Shown: positions 29,784 to 41,358, numbered from the stretch's first letter. The stretch: 64,000 nt of DNA from Pseudoalteromonas luteoviolacea (GCF_021654285.1 NZ_JAKFZS010000003.1:124001-188000); one strand, 5' to 3'. Made by a program: numbers and translations. Notes: generated by a model not told the origin, from the letters alone.

Positions 29784-29866
29784 GGATATTCCTTACGGTT
29801 AGTATAGCCTCGTCCCGTTTCGGCCGGCCGGGTTAAGGCAAGGAACGACTAATATGGCCGAAAGAG
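29784..29866 (-). promoter_or_regulatory. rpsF leader, candidate S6:S18 autoregulatory RNA
   Basis: The leader can fold with an outer stem CCTTG/CGAGG, an asymmetric internal loop CCTTAA opposite A, and an inner stem CCCG/CGGG capped by GCCGGCCGAAA. In many bacteria an rpsF leader with a CCG-containing element binds S6:S18. The position fits; the match to that motif is my inference. Confidence 0.45.
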
Positions 29867-29871
29867 CGCGT

Positions 29872-29900
29872 ATTTTACGCATAGTGCTAAAAATAAGCAA
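29872..29900 (-). promoter_or_regulatory. Sigma-70 promoter of rpsF operon
   Basis: Minus strand TTGCTT (29900-29895), 17-base spacer, TAAAAT (29877-29872), followed by a GC-rich discriminator ACGCGCTC typical of growth-controlled promoters. Confidence 0.72.
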
Positions 29901-29979
29901 TCTTTTTATGCAAGAAATCAGGATTAATAGAGAAAAAAGTTATAAGAATTTGAAAAATAGAAAATAGTAGGGAGAGAGT

Positions 29980-30055
29980 TGGAGCGGCACACGAGGTTCG
30001 AACTCGTGACCTCGACCTTGGCAAGGTCGCGCTCTACCAGCTGAGCTAGTGCCGC
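29980..30055 (-). tRNA. tRNA-Gly(GCC), copy 1
   Basis: 76 bases including an encoded CCA. Acceptor stem GCGGCAC/GTGCCGC, anticodon stem CGACC/GGTCG with loop TTGCCAA (anticodon GCC) and T-arm ACGAG-TTCGAAC-CTCGT all pair perfectly. Last copy in the direction of transcription. Confidence 0.97.
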
Positions 30056-30081
30056 TTCATAGTTTGCTCTAAATTGTCCGC

Positions 30082-30131
30082 TGGAGCGCGACGGGTCGCG
30101 TCTAACGTTTTAGCAGCTGAGCTAGTGCCGC
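30082..30131 (-). pseudogene. Degenerate tRNA-Gly relic 1 (50 nt)
   Basis: Keeps the tRNA 5' part (acceptor strand and half of the D arm, through AGCTCAGCTG) and the 3' CGCTCCA end, but the anticodon and T arms are replaced by a short sequence with CGCGAC/GTCGCG complementarity. It cannot fold as a tRNA. Confidence 0.75.
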
Positions 30132-30167
30132 ATCACATTTGCTTATTATTTAATAAGACTTTTTTGT

Positions 30168-30243
30168 TGGAGCGGCACACGAGGTTCGAACTCGTGACCT
30201 CGACCTTGGCAAGGTCGCGCTCTACCAGCTGAGCTAGTGCCGC
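30168..30243 (-). tRNA. tRNA-Gly(GCC), copy 2
   Basis: Identical to copy 1 over 76 bases, CCA encoded, anticodon GCC. Followed by the conserved spacer with an inverted repeat CTTATTA/TAATAAG. Confidence 0.97.
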
Positions 30244-30279
30244 ATCACATTTGCTTATTATTCAATAAGACTTTTTTGT

Positions 30280-30355
30280 TGGAGCGGCACACGAGGTTCG
30301 AACTCGTGACCTCGACCTTGGCAAGGTCGCGCTCTACCAGCTGAGCTAGTGCCGC
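30280..30355 (-). tRNA. tRNA-Gly(GCC), copy 3
   Basis: Identical to copy 1 over 76 bases. It starts exactly 300 bases from copy 1, marking the second unit of a tandem duplication. Confidence 0.97.
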
Positions 30356-30381
30356 TTCATAGTTTGCTCTAAATTGCCCGC

Positions 30382-30431
30382 TGGAGCGCGACGGGTCGCG
30401 TCTAACGTTTTAGCAGCTGAGCTAGTGCCGC
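30382..30431 (-). pseudogene. Degenerate tRNA-Gly relic 2 (50 nt)
   Basis: Same 50 bases as relic 1, exactly 300 bases away, as expected from the duplication. Confidence 0.75.
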
Positions 30432-30467
30432 ATCACATTTGCTTATTATCTAATAAGACTTTTTTGT

Positions 30468-30543
30468 TGGAGCGGCACACGAGGTTCGAACTCGTGACCT
30501 CGACCTTGGCAAGGTCGCGCTCTACCAGCTGAGCTAGTGCCGC
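30468..30543 (-). tRNA. tRNA-Gly(GCC), copy 4
   Basis: Identical to copy 1 over 76 bases; 300 bases from copy 2. Confidence 0.97.
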
Positions 30544-30579
30544 ATCACATTTGCTTATTATTCAATAAGGCTTTTTTGT

Positions 30580-30655
30580 TGGAGCGGCACACGAGGTTCG
30601 AACTCGTGACCTCGACCTTGGCAAGGTCGCGCTCTACCAGCTGAGCTAGTGCCGC
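30580..30655 (-). tRNA. tRNA-Gly(GCC), copy 5
   Basis: Identical to copy 1 over 76 bases; 112 bases from copy 4. Confidence 0.97.
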
Positions 30656-30690
30656 ATCACATTTGCTTATTATTTAATAAGACTTTTTTT

Positions 30691-30766
30691 TGGAGCGGCA
30701 CACGAGGTTCGAACTCGTGACCTCGACCTTGGCAAGGTCGCGCTCTACCAGCTGAGCTAGTGCCGC
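30691..30766 (-). tRNA. tRNA-Gly(GCC), copy 6
   Basis: Identical to copy 1 over 76 bases. First intact tRNA in the direction of transcription. Confidence 0.97.
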
Positions 30767-30792
30767 TTCATAGGTTGCTCTAAATTGTCCGC

Positions 30793-30842
30793 TGGAGCAC
30801 GACAGGTCGCGTCTAACGTTTTAGCAGCTGAGCTAATGCTGC
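30793..30842 (-). pseudogene. Degenerate tRNA-Gly relic 3 (50 nt)
   Basis: The most diverged relic, with four substitutions relative to the other two (for example GAGCACGACAGG for GAGCGCGACGGG, and changes in the acceptor strand). It is the first element of the transcript. Confidence 0.7.
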
Positions 30843-30922
30843 TTCATAATTTTGTCTTAACAAAACCCGCTCAAAAAAACTGACTCTTAGCCTTAAGAGC
30901 TTGTCGTTTCAAGCGGGGCAGG

Positions 30923-30950
30923 ATTCTACAAGATACAAAATGCTTTGCAA
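30923..30950 (-). promoter_or_regulatory. Promoter of the tRNA-Gly array
   Basis: Minus strand TTGCAA (30950-30945), 16-base spacer, TAGAAT (30928-30923), then a GC-rich discriminator CCTGCCCCGC, the pattern of stringently controlled stable-RNA promoters. It starts 8 bases beyond the orn stop. Confidence 0.72.
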
Positions 30951-30957
30951 GCTTTTT

Positions 30958-31503
30958 TTATAAATTGAAGAATTTTTCTTGATAAACCTTCAACTCCATA
31001 ATGGAGTCTTTGATATCGTCCAATGCTAAATGCGAGCTTTTCTTCTTGATATCATTTAAAAGTTCAGGTCGCCAACGCCTTGCAAGCTCTTTAATCGTGC
31101 TCACGTCAAGGTTGCGATAATGGAAGTATGCTTCAAGTTCTGGCATATACTTGTGAAGAAAACGACGATCCTGCCCGATGGAATTACCACACATAGGTGA
31201 TTTACCTGGTGGCACCCACTGCTTCAAAAAGTCGAGTGTTTGCGCTATCGCGTCTGCTTCGCTAAACGTACTTGCTTTACAGCGCGCAGTTAGCCCTGAG
31301 CGGCCATGTTGGTTCGTACACCACTCATCCATATTATCAAGCAACTCATCACTTTGATGAATAGCTATCACTGGACCTTCAGCAAGCACATTTAAATCGC
31401 AATCTGTTATCACAGTTGCAATTTCGAGAATTTTATCTGTTTTAGGTTCTAGCCCTGTCATCTCTAGGTCGAGCCAGACCAAGTTTGATTCATGAAAAGA
31501 CAT
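30958..31503 (-). CDS. orn: Oligoribonuclease
   Basis: 181 aa, standard length. DEDD-type exonuclease: [11 protein letters not shown] (first acidic pair), [12 protein letters not shown] (third acidic residue and neighbours), [16 protein letters not shown], and [11 protein letters not shown] (His and last Asp, DEDDh). It degrades 2-5-nt RNAs and pGpG in the cytoplasm, so it also completes c-di-GMP breakdown begun by EAL proteins such as the one encoded at 15485. Divergent from rsgA, as in many gammaproteobacteria. Confidence 0.97.
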   Translation of the reverse strand: MSFHESNLVWLDLEMTGLEPKTDKILEIATVITDCDLNVLAEGPVIAIHQSDELLDNMDEWCTNQHGRSGLTARCKASTFSEADAIAQTLDFLKQWVPPGKSPMCGNSIGQDRRFLHKYMPELEAYFHYRNLDVSTIKELARRWRPELLNDIKKKSSHLALDDIKDSIMELKVYQEKFFNL

Positions 31504-31677
31504 ACACTACCTTAACGGTACTTTCCTTTAGATCCAATGCAATTAGATATATCATATTAGCTTCATCACTCGACCAAAAGCTTTTTTTTACAAAGCGGGG
31601 CATTTTTATTGAGTTATAGCCTATGAATGGCTTATACACCAATCATTCGCAATAATTCGTCTCGTGAGTTTACAGAT

Positions 31678-32730
31678 ATGGCAAAACGAAAAAAACTCAG
31701 TCATGGCCAATCCAGACGGATTAAGGCCAACCAACAGAAGCGTTTGGCTAAAGCCAAACATAATGAAACCGCTGAATTACAGTGGCAATCAGACAACCTC
31801 GGCCCCACCGAGCCGGCTATCGTTGTAAGCCGTTTTGGTCAGCATGCAGATATTGAAGTCGAAGATGGCGAAGTGCTGCGCTGTAATATCCGCCGCACCG
31901 TGAACAGTTTAGTCTGCGGTGACAACGTCATTTTCCGCCGCGCGAAAGTCAGTGAGGGCGATTTAGCTGGTGTAATTGAAGCCGTTGAAGAACGGCGCAC
32001 ACAGCTCACGCGTCCAGATTTTTATGACGGTGTCAAAGTCGTGGCCGCCAATATTGACCAAATATTAATGGTCTCTGCGGTAGTCCCAGAGTTCACGCCA
32101 CAGATCATAGACAGATATTTAGTGGCCTGTGAAGATATGGGTATTGAGCCTATTTTACTGCTTAATAAAATTGACCTACTTGACCCTGAAGGTCTCGAAT
32201 ATGTCGATGAGGTGCTCGATATCTACCGTGAATTGGGTTACCGCGTCTTGCTGGTCAGTAATAAATCAGGAGAAGGTATCGACGAGCTTAAAGAGTTATT
32301 AAAAGATAAGAACAACATATTTGTTGGTCAATCAGGTGTCGGCAAATCTACGCTGGTCAACACGGTTTTGCCTGATGCAGATATCTTAACTCAAGAAGTA
32401 TCAGAAAACAGTGGCTTAGGGCAGCATACAACCACGGTATCGAAACTTCATCACTTACCAAGCGGGGGCAACCTCATAGATAGCCCGGGGATCCGTGAGT
32501 TTGGCCTATGGCACTTGGAAGTAGAGCGCGTTACTTGGTGCTTTAAAGAGTTCAGAGAGTTCATCGGTGGTTGTCGATTTAGAGACTGCAAGCACCTTAA
32601 CGACCCTGGTTGTTTGATCACCGAAGCTGTTGAACAAGGTAAAATCAGTGAACTGCGCTTTGATAGCTATCACCGTATTTTAGAGTCAATGGCCGATGGC
32701 CGTGCAGGTGCGCGCGCGCCAAGAGTTTGA
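31678..32730 (+). CDS. rsgA: Ribosome small subunit biogenesis GTPase RsgA
   Basis: 350 aa from the ATG at 31678 ([14 protein letters not shown]); the frame is open 51 bases further but the family starts here. An OB fold is followed by a circularly permuted GTPase: LLNKIDLL (G4) precedes GQSGVGKST (G1) and DSPGIREFG (G3). The C-terminal zinc site uses the cysteines and histidine of [14 protein letters not shown]. It checks late maturation of the 30S decoding centre. It lies upstream of psd on the same strand, a conserved pair. Confidence 0.96.
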   Translation: MAKRKKLSHGQSRRIKANQQKRLAKAKHNETAELQWQSDNLGPTEPAIVVSRFGQHADIEVEDGEVLRCNIRRTVNSLVCGDNVIFRRAKVSEGDLAGVIEAVEERRTQLTRPDFYDGVKVVAANIDQILMVSAVVPEFTPQIIDRYLVACEDMGIEPILLLNKIDLLDPEGLEYVDEVLDIYRELGYRVLLVSNKSGEGIDELKELLKDKNNIFVGQSGVGKSTLVNTVLPDADILTQEVSENSGLGQHTTTVSKLHHLPSGGNLIDSPGIREFGLWHLEVERVTWCFKEFREFIGGCRFRDCKHLNDPGCLITEAVEQGKISELRFDSYHRILESMADGRAGARAPRV

Positions 32731-32817
32731 TACTATCCGTTACCGGTTTTAGATAATTTATGTAAATAACGCCAATGGCAGCGACGGTGCACTTGGCAGA
32801 GACTTCAGGAAAATAAT

Positions 32818-33684
32818 GTGAATTTGGATAAAATTAAAATTGCTCTGCAATATGCGCTTCCTAAACATGCAGTATCACGTTTAGTGGGTAAACTCGCTGC
32901 AGCCCAAGCTGGCGCGCTGACAACTCAGTTGATCAAGCTATTCATTAAGCAATATAAAATTGATATGACCGAGGCATTGCACGAAGATCCTGCGCATTAT
33001 AAGACGTTTAATGAATTTTTTACTCGCCCGCTGAAGCCCGGTATTCGTCCGTTAGCCACTGAAGAGCATATCATTGCCCACCCTGTTGACGGTGCAATCA
33101 GTCAACTTGGCGATGTCGTCGATGGTCAGATCATTCAAGCAAAAGGCCATGATTACAGCCTACAAACGCTATTAGGTGGTAACGAGCAAGATGTTGCGCC
33201 TTTCCTAGGTGGTAAGTTCGCGACTATTTATTTGGCACCAAAAGATTATCACCGCATTCATATGCCAGTAGATGGCGTATTAAAAAAGATGATCTATGTG
33301 CCCGGTGACCTATTTTCTGTTAATCCTCTAACGGCACAAAATGTCCCCAACTTATTTGCTCGCAACGAGCGAGTAGTCGCCATTTTTGATACCGACATTG
33401 GTCCATTGTCAATGGTGTTAGTGGGTGCAACCATCGTAGCAAGCATTGAAACTGTATGGGCAGGCACTGTCACGCCACCAGCAGGCAAAGATGTATTTAG
33501 TTGGGATTACCCAACGACAGGGCCGCAAGCCATTAAATTGAAAAAAGGCGATGAAATGGGCCGCTTTAAGCTGGGTTCAACTGTGATTCTATCGTGGGGT
33601 GCAGACACTGCTGAATTCCTGGCGGATCAACAGCCAGAAACAGTAACAAGAATGGGCACGCCATTTGCGACCATCAATCAATAA
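32818..33684 (+). CDS. psd: Phosphatidylserine decarboxylase proenzyme
   Basis: 288 aa from a GTG at 32818 with AGGA seven bases upstream. Catalytic features are HPVDGAI (Asp-His), DYHRIHMP, and the LGST self-cleavage site near residue 252 that produces the pyruvoyl group. It makes phosphatidylethanolamine at the inner membrane. It follows rsgA by 87 bases and ends at a strong terminator. Confidence 0.96.
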   Translation: MNLDKIKIALQYALPKHAVSRLVGKLAAAQAGALTTQLIKLFIKQYKIDMTEALHEDPAHYKTFNEFFTRPLKPGIRPLATEEHIIAHPVDGAISQLGDVVDGQIIQAKGHDYSLQTLLGGNEQDVAPFLGGKFATIYLAPKDYHRIHMPVDGVLKKMIYVPGDLFSVNPLTAQNVPNLFARNERVVAIFDTDIGPLSMVLVGATIVASIETVWAGTVTPPAGKDVFSWDYPTTGPQAIKLKKGDEMGRFKLGSTVILSWGADTAEFLADQQPETVTRMGTPFATINQ

Positions 33685-33690
33685 CAACTA

Positions 33691-33715
33691 AAAAGGCCCG
33701 CTCAGGGCCTTTTTA
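33691..33715. terminator. Terminator between psd and thiF
   Basis: AAAAAGGCCC / GGGCCTTTTT stem followed by T on the plus strand; A/T symmetry lets it serve the convergent thiamine operon too. Confidence 0.82.
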
Positions 33716-33746
33716 TTATCTTCACCTGCACTTTGCACAAATGAGT

Positions 33747-34499
33747 TTAATTACATACCTTACATGCAGGGTCTTTCGCTAACGCAAACCGTCTTTGCAT
33801 CAGCGTTAACGCATCAATACTCACAAAAAAGCTCTCTCCTTGTTGCAAGCCCAATATCGCATTACACACGGCTTGCGCTTGCATTGAGCCAACCATGCCC
33901 AGTAACGGGCTCATTACCCCTGCGTTTTGACAGTTAAGTCCTTCGCTACCCTGCTCAGCTTCAGGAAATAAACATGCATAACAGGCACTGTACTCGCGGT
34001 AATCAAAAAAGCCAAATTGCCCACTGGTGGCTTGCGCTGCGCCCGAGATCAACACTTTTCCATTATCAAAGCAATATTGATTAAGTAAATAGCGTGTGGT
34101 GAAGTTATCACTACAATCCACCACCAAATCAACACCTTTTAATTGCGCTTCAATGTTGTCTTTAGAGAGGCGAAGATTATGCGGGTTAAGTTGAATATCA
34201 TTGTTCAAACTGGCCAACACTTTTTTAGCAGCAAGGCTTTTATCCTGCCCCAAGTGATTAACCTTATATAGTATCTGACGCTGAAGATTCGACAGCTCAA
34301 CCTTATCATCATCATAGAATGACAAGGTGCCAACGCCACTGGCCGCCAAATAAAATAACACTGGGCTACCGAGCCCTCCGCAGCCAATGACTGCTACATG
34401 CGCCGATTTGAGCTGTTTTTGACCCGTTTCTGACACTTTGTCTAACAAGATATGGCGACTGTATCTCAGCCGCTCCCTATCGGTTAATTCTCCGCTCAT
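33747..34499 (-). CDS. thiF: ThiS adenylyltransferase ThiF
   Basis: 250 aa. E1-like fold: VIGCGGLGSPVLFYLAASGVG (nucleotide loop), DDDKVELSNLQRQILY, and two CxxC zinc pairs (CYACLF and CKVC). It adenylates the C-terminal glycine of ThiS for sulfur loading. MoeB is the close alternative, but the gene ends the thiamine operon and overlaps thiDE by four bases. Confidence 0.92.
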   Translation of the reverse strand: MSGELTDRERLRYSRHILLDKVSETGQKQLKSAHVAVIGCGGLGSPVLFYLAASGVGTLSFYDDDKVELSNLQRQILYKVNHLGQDKSLAAKKVLASLNNDIQLNPHNLRLSKDNIEAQLKGVDLVVDCSDNFTTRYLLNQYCFDNGKVLISGAAQATSGQFGFFDYREYSACYACLFPEAEQGSEGLNCQNAGVMSPLLGMVGSMQAQAVCNAILGLQQGESFFVSIDALTLMQRRFALAKDPACKVCN

Positions 34500-36016
34500 T
34501 GCTCGCCTATGGTCTGCTTAAGGTCGATAATCGCTTGCTCAGGTGACTGCGCCTCGGTAATCGCGCGAACCACAGCGACACTACCAACGCCCGTCGCGGC
34601 AACTTCACTGGAGCGGGCCAAATCAATACCACCAATGGCAACTGTCGGATATTCGGAGCGCATGAGAGGCACAAAGTGACGCAGTTTTTCTAAGCCTTGG
34701 ATCTGCCCTGTCATATCTTTTGTGGTTGTTGGATAAATTGCGCCAAAGGCTAGGTAGCTAGGTCGATAATTATGCGCACGTAGCATTTCATAAAAACCAT
34801 GCGTCGATAGGCCTAATCGTAGCCCAGCTTGTTTGATAGCATTTAAATCCGCAACATTTAAGTCTTCTTGACCCAAATGCACACCGTATGCACCATGTTT
34901 TATCGCCAGTTCCCAGTGATCATTAATAAACACACGGCCGCCATAGGTGTTGCCAAGCTCAATTGCTTTGGCAATATCCTGCTCAAGGGTTGGAGAGTCA
35001 GCATCTTTTATGCGTAACTGAACTGTTTTAACATCATTCTTTAAGCACAGTTCAATCCAATCAACGGTATCCACCACAGCATATAAGCCTAGCTCGCCTT
35101 CAATGGGTGCAAACCCAGCGGCGTAGTTGTACTCATCAGGTACTAAAAATTCAAGCTCATCACCCAACCAGCTGCCAGGCTCAATCACTTGAGGGTAATC
35201 CGCAATAGACTCTGGGAAGTGAGTATGTGCAACAGGCCCAATCCCCTCACCATAGCGTTTAGCCGCTTTCAGCCCTGCATTGATATAGGCTTTACCCAAA
35301 ATAAAGGCATCTTTGAGTGGATAACCTGTTGCCAAACAAGCCGCAATAACCGAGGACAAGCTGCACCCCGTACCATGTGTATGCGGTGTATTAACAGACT
35401 CATTGCCCAGCCAGTATTCTTCCTCTTGATGCCAGCAGTAATCAATGCAATACCCTTTCGGGTAATCCCAATGGCCACCTTTAATCACCACAGACTTTAC
35501 CCCAAATGACAGCAGCTTTTGTGCCGCCTCTCGCACCGCATCAGGTCCAATTAAATAGACGCCCGTCAATAACTGCGTTTCATGGGTATTTGGTGTGATC
35601 ACATCCACTAAAGGCAGTAAGTGAGTTTTGAGAGCATCAACAGTGTCTTCTTCTGTCAATGAATCACCACTGGTCGCAATTGCCACAGGGTCGTATACAA
35701 TCACAGGCGGCGTTTCCCAACGCGCCTTGTAGCGTGTCAAATGCTCAGCAATCAATTGAATTTGCTGCACATTGGCCAACATACCAATTTTTATAACCGC
35801 AGCCGGCATATCCGACTCAAGCGCCAATAATTGCGCTTCTATAACCTCGGTTGATACCGCATTTAAAGACTCTACACCAAGGCTATTTTGTGCGGTCAAT
35901 GCCGTAATAGCTGTGCAACCATGTACGCCAAAGCTGTGCATCGCTTTTAAATCTGCTTGCACACCTGCACCACCACCGGAATCAGAACCTGCAATACTCC
36001 ATACAACTTTTGACAC
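34496..36016 (-). CDS. thiDE: Bifunctional HMP kinase / HMP-P kinase and thiamine-phosphate synthase (ThiD-ThiE fusion)
   Basis: 506 aa from a GTG at 36016, chosen because AGGAG lies six bases upstream and WSIAGSDSGGGAGVQADLKA follows directly; the frame is open further but would overlap thiG. Residues 1-260 are ThiD (phosphorylates hydroxymethylpyrimidine twice; GTGCSLSS anion hole). Residues about 300-505 are ThiE (VQLRIKD, GVHLGQEDL, GLSTHGFYE, VAIGGI), which joins HMP-PP and thiazole phosphate. The fusion keeps two sequential steps in one chain. Confidence 0.95.
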   Translation of the reverse strand: MSKVVWSIAGSDSGGGAGVQADLKAMHSFGVHGCTAITALTAQNSLGVESLNAVSTEVIEAQLLALESDMPAAVIKIGMLANVQQIQLIAEHLTRYKARWETPPVIVYDPVAIATSGDSLTEEDTVDALKTHLLPLVDVITPNTHETQLLTGVYLIGPDAVREAAQKLLSFGVKSVVIKGGHWDYPKGYCIDYCWHQEEEYWLGNESVNTPHTHGTGCSLSSVIAACLATGYPLKDAFILGKAYINAGLKAAKRYGEGIGPVAHTHFPESIADYPQVIEPGSWLGDELEFLVPDEYNYAAGFAPIEGELGLYAVVDTVDWIELCLKNDVKTVQLRIKDADSPTLEQDIAKAIELGNTYGGRVFINDHWELAIKHGAYGVHLGQEDLNVADLNAIKQAGLRLGLSTHGFYEMLRAHNYRPSYLAFGAIYPTTTKDMTGQIQGLEKLRHFVPLMRSEYPTVAIGGIDLARSSEVAATGVGSVAVVRAITEAQSPEQAIIDLKQTIGEQ

Positions 36017-36033
36017 TTGGACTCCTAATTTTC

Positions 36034-36831
36034 TTAATTTTGATGCCAAAAAGGCATGCCCATAGTAGGCGTTGAAGGCGCTGCGACCTCTTTTTCTGGC
36101 ATTGCTTGTGCAACATAGCCCATACGACCCGCTTCCACAGCATGAGAAAATGCCGCCGCCATCTTGACCGGATCGCCGGCACCTGCAACAGCACTGTTTA
36201 ATAGCACGGCATCGTAACCTAATTCGAGTGCTTGGCAAGCATGGGAGGGTAACCCAAGACCGGCGTCCACCATCAAGGTTTGCTCTGGTAGGCGTTCACG
36301 AATGGTCTTTAAGTTATAGGTATTAATGAGCCCTTTACCTGTCCCTATCGGCGCACCCCATGGCATAAGCACTTCACAGCCAAGATCCGCTAATCGCTGA
36401 CATAACACTAAATCATCAGTGCAATAGGGTAATACTTTAAAGCCGTCTTTCAACAAGATATCCGTCGCTTCTAACAAACCAAAAGGGTCTGGTTGTAAAT
36501 TATATTCATCACCAATCAGCTCCAGCTTTATCCAATCGGTATCAAAGACTTCTCGGCACATCTGCGCCAGAGTCACGACTTCTTGCACACTGTGGCAACC
36601 TGCGGTATTTGGTAGCACTTTAAGCCCAGTCTCTTTTATCAGCTGCCAAAAGTCTTCACCTGCTGAAACCGAGTTTTGTCTGCGCAATGATACAGTCACG
36701 ATTTCTGCCCCCGAGCTTTGTATCGCTTGCTGCATAATTTGCGGCGAAGGGTAAAGCGCAGAGCCAATCAATAATCGACTATTAAAATACTCACCATAAA
36801 TATTAAGCTGTTCAGAATGAGGGTTAATCAT
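36034..36831 (-). CDS. thiG: Thiazole synthase ThiG
   Basis: 265 aa TIM barrel. Landmarks are [21 protein letters not shown], the Schiff-base lysine in [23 protein letters not shown] and [27 protein letters not shown]. It forms the thiazole ring from DXP, dehydroglycine and ThiS thiocarboxylate. Adjacent to thiS without a gap. Confidence 0.95.
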   Translation of the reverse strand: MINPHSEQLNIYGEYFNSRLLIGSALYPSPQIMQQAIQSSGAEIVTVSLRRQNSVSAGEDFWQLIKETGLKVLPNTAGCHSVQEVVTLAQMCREVFDTDWIKLELIGDEYNLQPDPFGLLEATDILLKDGFKVLPYCTDDLVLCQRLADLGCEVLMPWGAPIGTGKGLINTYNLKTIRERLPEQTLMVDAGLGLPSHACQALELGYDAVLLNSAVAGAGDPVKMAAAFSHAVEAGRMGYVAQAMPEKEVAAPSTPTMGMPFWHQN

Positions 36832-37029
36832 CTAACCCCCTTGGATAGGTGAGAGCACTTCAATGCTGTCACCTTGATTAGGCATGGTCTCGCCAAGCTT
36901 CGCTGAGGGTACAAACTGCCCATTGAGCGCCACTGCAAAGGGCGGCTTTGCCCCTTTGCTGACGATGATTTGCTGCAAAGACTGTGCGCTTTCAATACGG
37001 ATAGCCTCGCCATTATAAGTTAGATTCAT
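36832..37029 (-). CDS. thiS: Sulfur carrier protein ThiS
   Basis: 65 aa beta-grasp protein ending in the obligatory Gly-Gly (SPIQGG). FAVALNGQFVPSAKL is the conserved core. It carries the thiocarboxylate sulfur. Its ATG overlaps the thiO stop by four bases. Confidence 0.95.
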   Translation of the reverse strand: MNLTYNGEAIRIESAQSLQQIIVSKGAKPPFAVALNGQFVPSAKLGETMPNQGDSIEVLSPIQGG

Positions 37030-38048
37030 AGTAGCCCCTTTGAAAGTGCTTGTTGTACAACAACTGGCGCAAGTAAATACCCATGCCGATATAAACCATT
37101 AATTGAGATGACATTATTCTGAACTTCGATATGCGGGTGATTATCGACAAACGCAGGCCGTAAGCCCGCATTTAAGGACATGACTCTCCCCTCAGCAAAA
37201 CCACTGTGTACCGTATAGGCCGCTGATAACAACTCCAATGTAGAGCGCACGGTAATGTCATTGGCATCTTGAGACTCTATCTCAGTTGCACCAATCACAT
37301 ATTGATGGTTTGGCTTAGGCGCAATGTAAATCGGGTAACGTGGATGCATTAAGCGCACTGGACGCTGTAAATTGACCTCTGGTGCAAATATACGCGCCAC
37401 CTCGCCACGCACACCGCGAAGCCCTGGCTTATCTTGCTTAGCCCCCACCCCTCGGCAATCAATGATCCAATCGAATACTTGACCATTAACTTTACCCTCT
37501 TTAATAACGGCAGCTTGAGTAAATTGAAAATCGACGCCGCGACGGCACAACGTCTTATAGCTGCTTGTAAAGAAAGCGAGGTTATCTAATTGCCCTTCAC
37601 AGGGTAAATACAGCCCTTGGTTAAATTTGCTGCCAAGTTCAGGCTCTAAGGTAGCAATATCACGTTGGCTCACCCGTGTTGATTGATGTTCACCCAAAGG
37701 TTTTAAACGCTGTTCGAAGCTCTGTAGATCGCCTCTATCTTGTTGGTGCGCGACGATTAAACTACCTTGCTGCTGAAAAAATACCGGTGTGTCTAGCTTT
37801 TTAAGTAAACTGGGCCACAAAGCAATGCTTTTCAAGCCTTGCTCAGCAAGTGTTCGGTCACAAATCACCGATTCCGCCAAAGGCGCTAACATAGCGGCGG
37901 CTAGAGTGCCGGCACCCGTTTGCGCATCTTGCGGATCTTTTTCAAAAATAGTGAGTTGATAACGATCCATCAACTCCAATGCTGCGACCCTGCCAACTAA
38001 GCCAAACCCAACGATAGCAACGGATGGTTTTGCTCCGTACTCTGTCAT
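37026..38048 (-). CDS. thiO: Glycine oxidase ThiO (FAD-dependent)
   Basis: 340 aa. N-terminal FAD-binding GFGLVGRVAALEL with Glu acceptor at the second strand end, and a DAO-type C-terminus (GLRPAFVDNHPHIE, INGLYRHGYLLAP). It oxidises glycine to dehydroglycine for ThiG, the oxygen-dependent alternative to ThiH. A 25-base hairpin (38067-38091) separates it from thiC. Confidence 0.92.
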   Translation of the reverse strand: MTEYGAKPSVAIVGFGLVGRVAALELMDRYQLTIFEKDPQDAQTGAGTLAAAMLAPLAESVICDRTLAEQGLKSIALWPSLLKKLDTPVFFQQQGSLIVAHQQDRGDLQSFEQRLKPLGEHQSTRVSQRDIATLEPELGSKFNQGLYLPCEGQLDNLAFFTSSYKTLCRRGVDFQFTQAAVIKEGKVNGQVFDWIIDCRGVGAKQDKPGLRGVRGEVARIFAPEVNLQRPVRLMHPRYPIYIAPKPNHQYVIGATEIESQDANDITVRSTLELLSAAYTVHSGFAEGRVMSLNAGLRPAFVDNHPHIEVQNNVISINGLYRHGYLLAPVVVQQALSKGLL

Positions 38049-38098
38049 GAGAATTCCAGTTGTTGTGCGCTACAGCACTAGACTGCAGCGCTATAAAG

Positions 38099-40069
<1,971 letters not shown>

Positions 40070-40224
40070 TTAAGGTGTCTTGTCAGAATTCCGAAAGGAA
40101 GAGATAGGGTTCACTTATCTATACCATATAAAAAGCATAGCTAGACAGTGATGTTGGTGGAAAAGTTTATTAGCACGACACTAGCAAACTTGGCAGCCTT
40201 AACATCCATACACTTTGGTACACC

Positions 40225-40322
40225 ATCAAGGCAGCTTGTTCCCTACGCAGGCATTAACCTGATCAGGTCCACGGATCCCGCAATACAGCGATCTCAGCCC
40301 AAAAGGGCACTCCGACAAGTAA
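40225..40322 (-). promoter_or_regulatory. TPP riboswitch (THI element) of the thi operon
   Basis: The minus strand reads the THI-box landmarks in order: CGGAGTGCC, GGCTGAGAT, a P3 segment, ACCTGATCAGGTTAATGCC and TGCGTAGGGAAC. It lies 175 bases before thiC. A downstream hairpin with arms AAGTTT/AAACTT (around 40155-40190) may be part of the expression platform. Confidence 0.95.
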
Positions 40323-40356
40323 CGAATTGAGACAAAGTCTACTGAATGTCACCCCA

Positions 40357-40764
40357 TTAGTCAAAGCGACCTTCAACCAATTTAAAACGCCATTCAAGGT
40401 CCGAACTTAAAACCAACTCACTTTGTTTATATTGCATAGGCGCCCCAATTTGGAGCATATTTAAAAATGCATCCTCTCGCTCGTTGGTCGCTGCATCACA
40501 TAGCTTTCTGGTCATACCAATATTAGATACAAATAATTGTCCGTCTTTGATTTCAGCTTGGCCAAAAAAGCGATTGCAACCAGCAAAACCATTAACACGA
40601 AAAGCATCTAAAAATTCGATACGGATGGGGTCATTTTTAACGTTCATATCATCAGATATAAACTGCCAGCTTGAATATTTGAGTGTGTCTGCGTTTACCG
40701 TCCCTGTACTTGAGCATCCCATCAAAACCACACTCAACAAGCATAATAAAAAGGAATATTTCAT
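40357..40764 (-). CDS. META/HslJ-domain lipoprotein
   Basis: 135 aa. Signal peptide with lipobox LMGCSS, so lipidated at Cys17. The remainder is a META domain (DUF306): SSWQFISDD, FRVNGFAGCNRFFGQ, MTRKLCDAATNERED with the usual conserved cysteines. E. coli HslJ shares the domain; its function (novobiocin tolerance, heat induction) is poorly defined. Confidence 0.85.
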   Translation of the reverse strand: MKYSFLLCLLSVVLMGCSSTGTVNADTLKYSSWQFISDDMNVKNDPIRIEFLDAFRVNGFAGCNRFFGQAEIKDGQLFVSNIGMTRKLCDAATNEREDAFLNMLQIGAPMQYKQSELVLSSDLEWRFKLVEGRFD

Positions 40765-40861
40765 GGTAAACCAATCGTTTGATAATCAGTGCTAATTATA
40801 ACGCTTGGCAGCACAGAATAGGCAGTAAAAATATGTAATAAATTGCCTATCCTGTTAAAAA

Positions 40862-41254
40862 TTACGAAAATAGTTGCTCAATTTCCTGAGGTAGGAACGG
40901 ACGGCCGCGCTCATTGACCGATGTACCTGTTACGATCGCATCCAACATCAGTTTATCATCTCGGCTTCTTAGTACTTTTTGATGAAATGCAAACTTCAGT
41001 TTACTGACTTTCTCCACTTCAACTTCAACATAAAACGCATCACCTGGGCGAAGGGAGTCTTTGTAATTCATCTCAGAGCGGATCACAACCAAGTTTACTT
41101 TTTGTTCAGCTAACGCTGCGAAATCGATATTTTTATGCGCTAAAAATTCATGTCGCGCATGCTCTAAATAGTTAAAATACACACTGTTGTTCACGATCCC
41201 CTGCAGGTCACATTCATAATCTCTTACTTTAAAGTCAACTTTAAACGTCATCAT
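40862..41254 (-). CDS. Hot-dog acyl-CoA thioesterase (4HBT, YbgC/FadM-like)
   Basis: 130 aa. The catalytic loop RDYECDLQGIVNNSVYFNYLEHAR matches the YbgC pattern, with the usual catalytic Asp position occupied by D-L-Q-G-I-V. It probably hydrolyses short or medium acyl-CoA esters; the substrate cannot be read from sequence. Monocistronic, divergent from the TonB receptor. Confidence 0.82.
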   Translation of the reverse strand: MMTFKVDFKVRDYECDLQGIVNNSVYFNYLEHARHEFLAHKNIDFAALAEQKVNLVVIRSEMNYKDSLRPGDAFYVEVEVEKVSKLKFAFHQKVLRSRDDKLMLDAIVTGTSVNERGRPFLPQEIEQLFS

Positions 41255-41358
41255 TCGTCCTCAAATTAGATTGCAAAAGTTTATAACACAATTTTTCAGT
41301 CATCTGGTCGGGCTTTTGCTAAACTAGTGCGCAACTAACACGGGACATATATAAACGA

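Noticed and set aside
29980..30842. Regular repeats resembling a CRISPR array
   Set aside because: The repeats are complete tRNA-Gly genes with encoded CCA, and spacers are themselves repeated.
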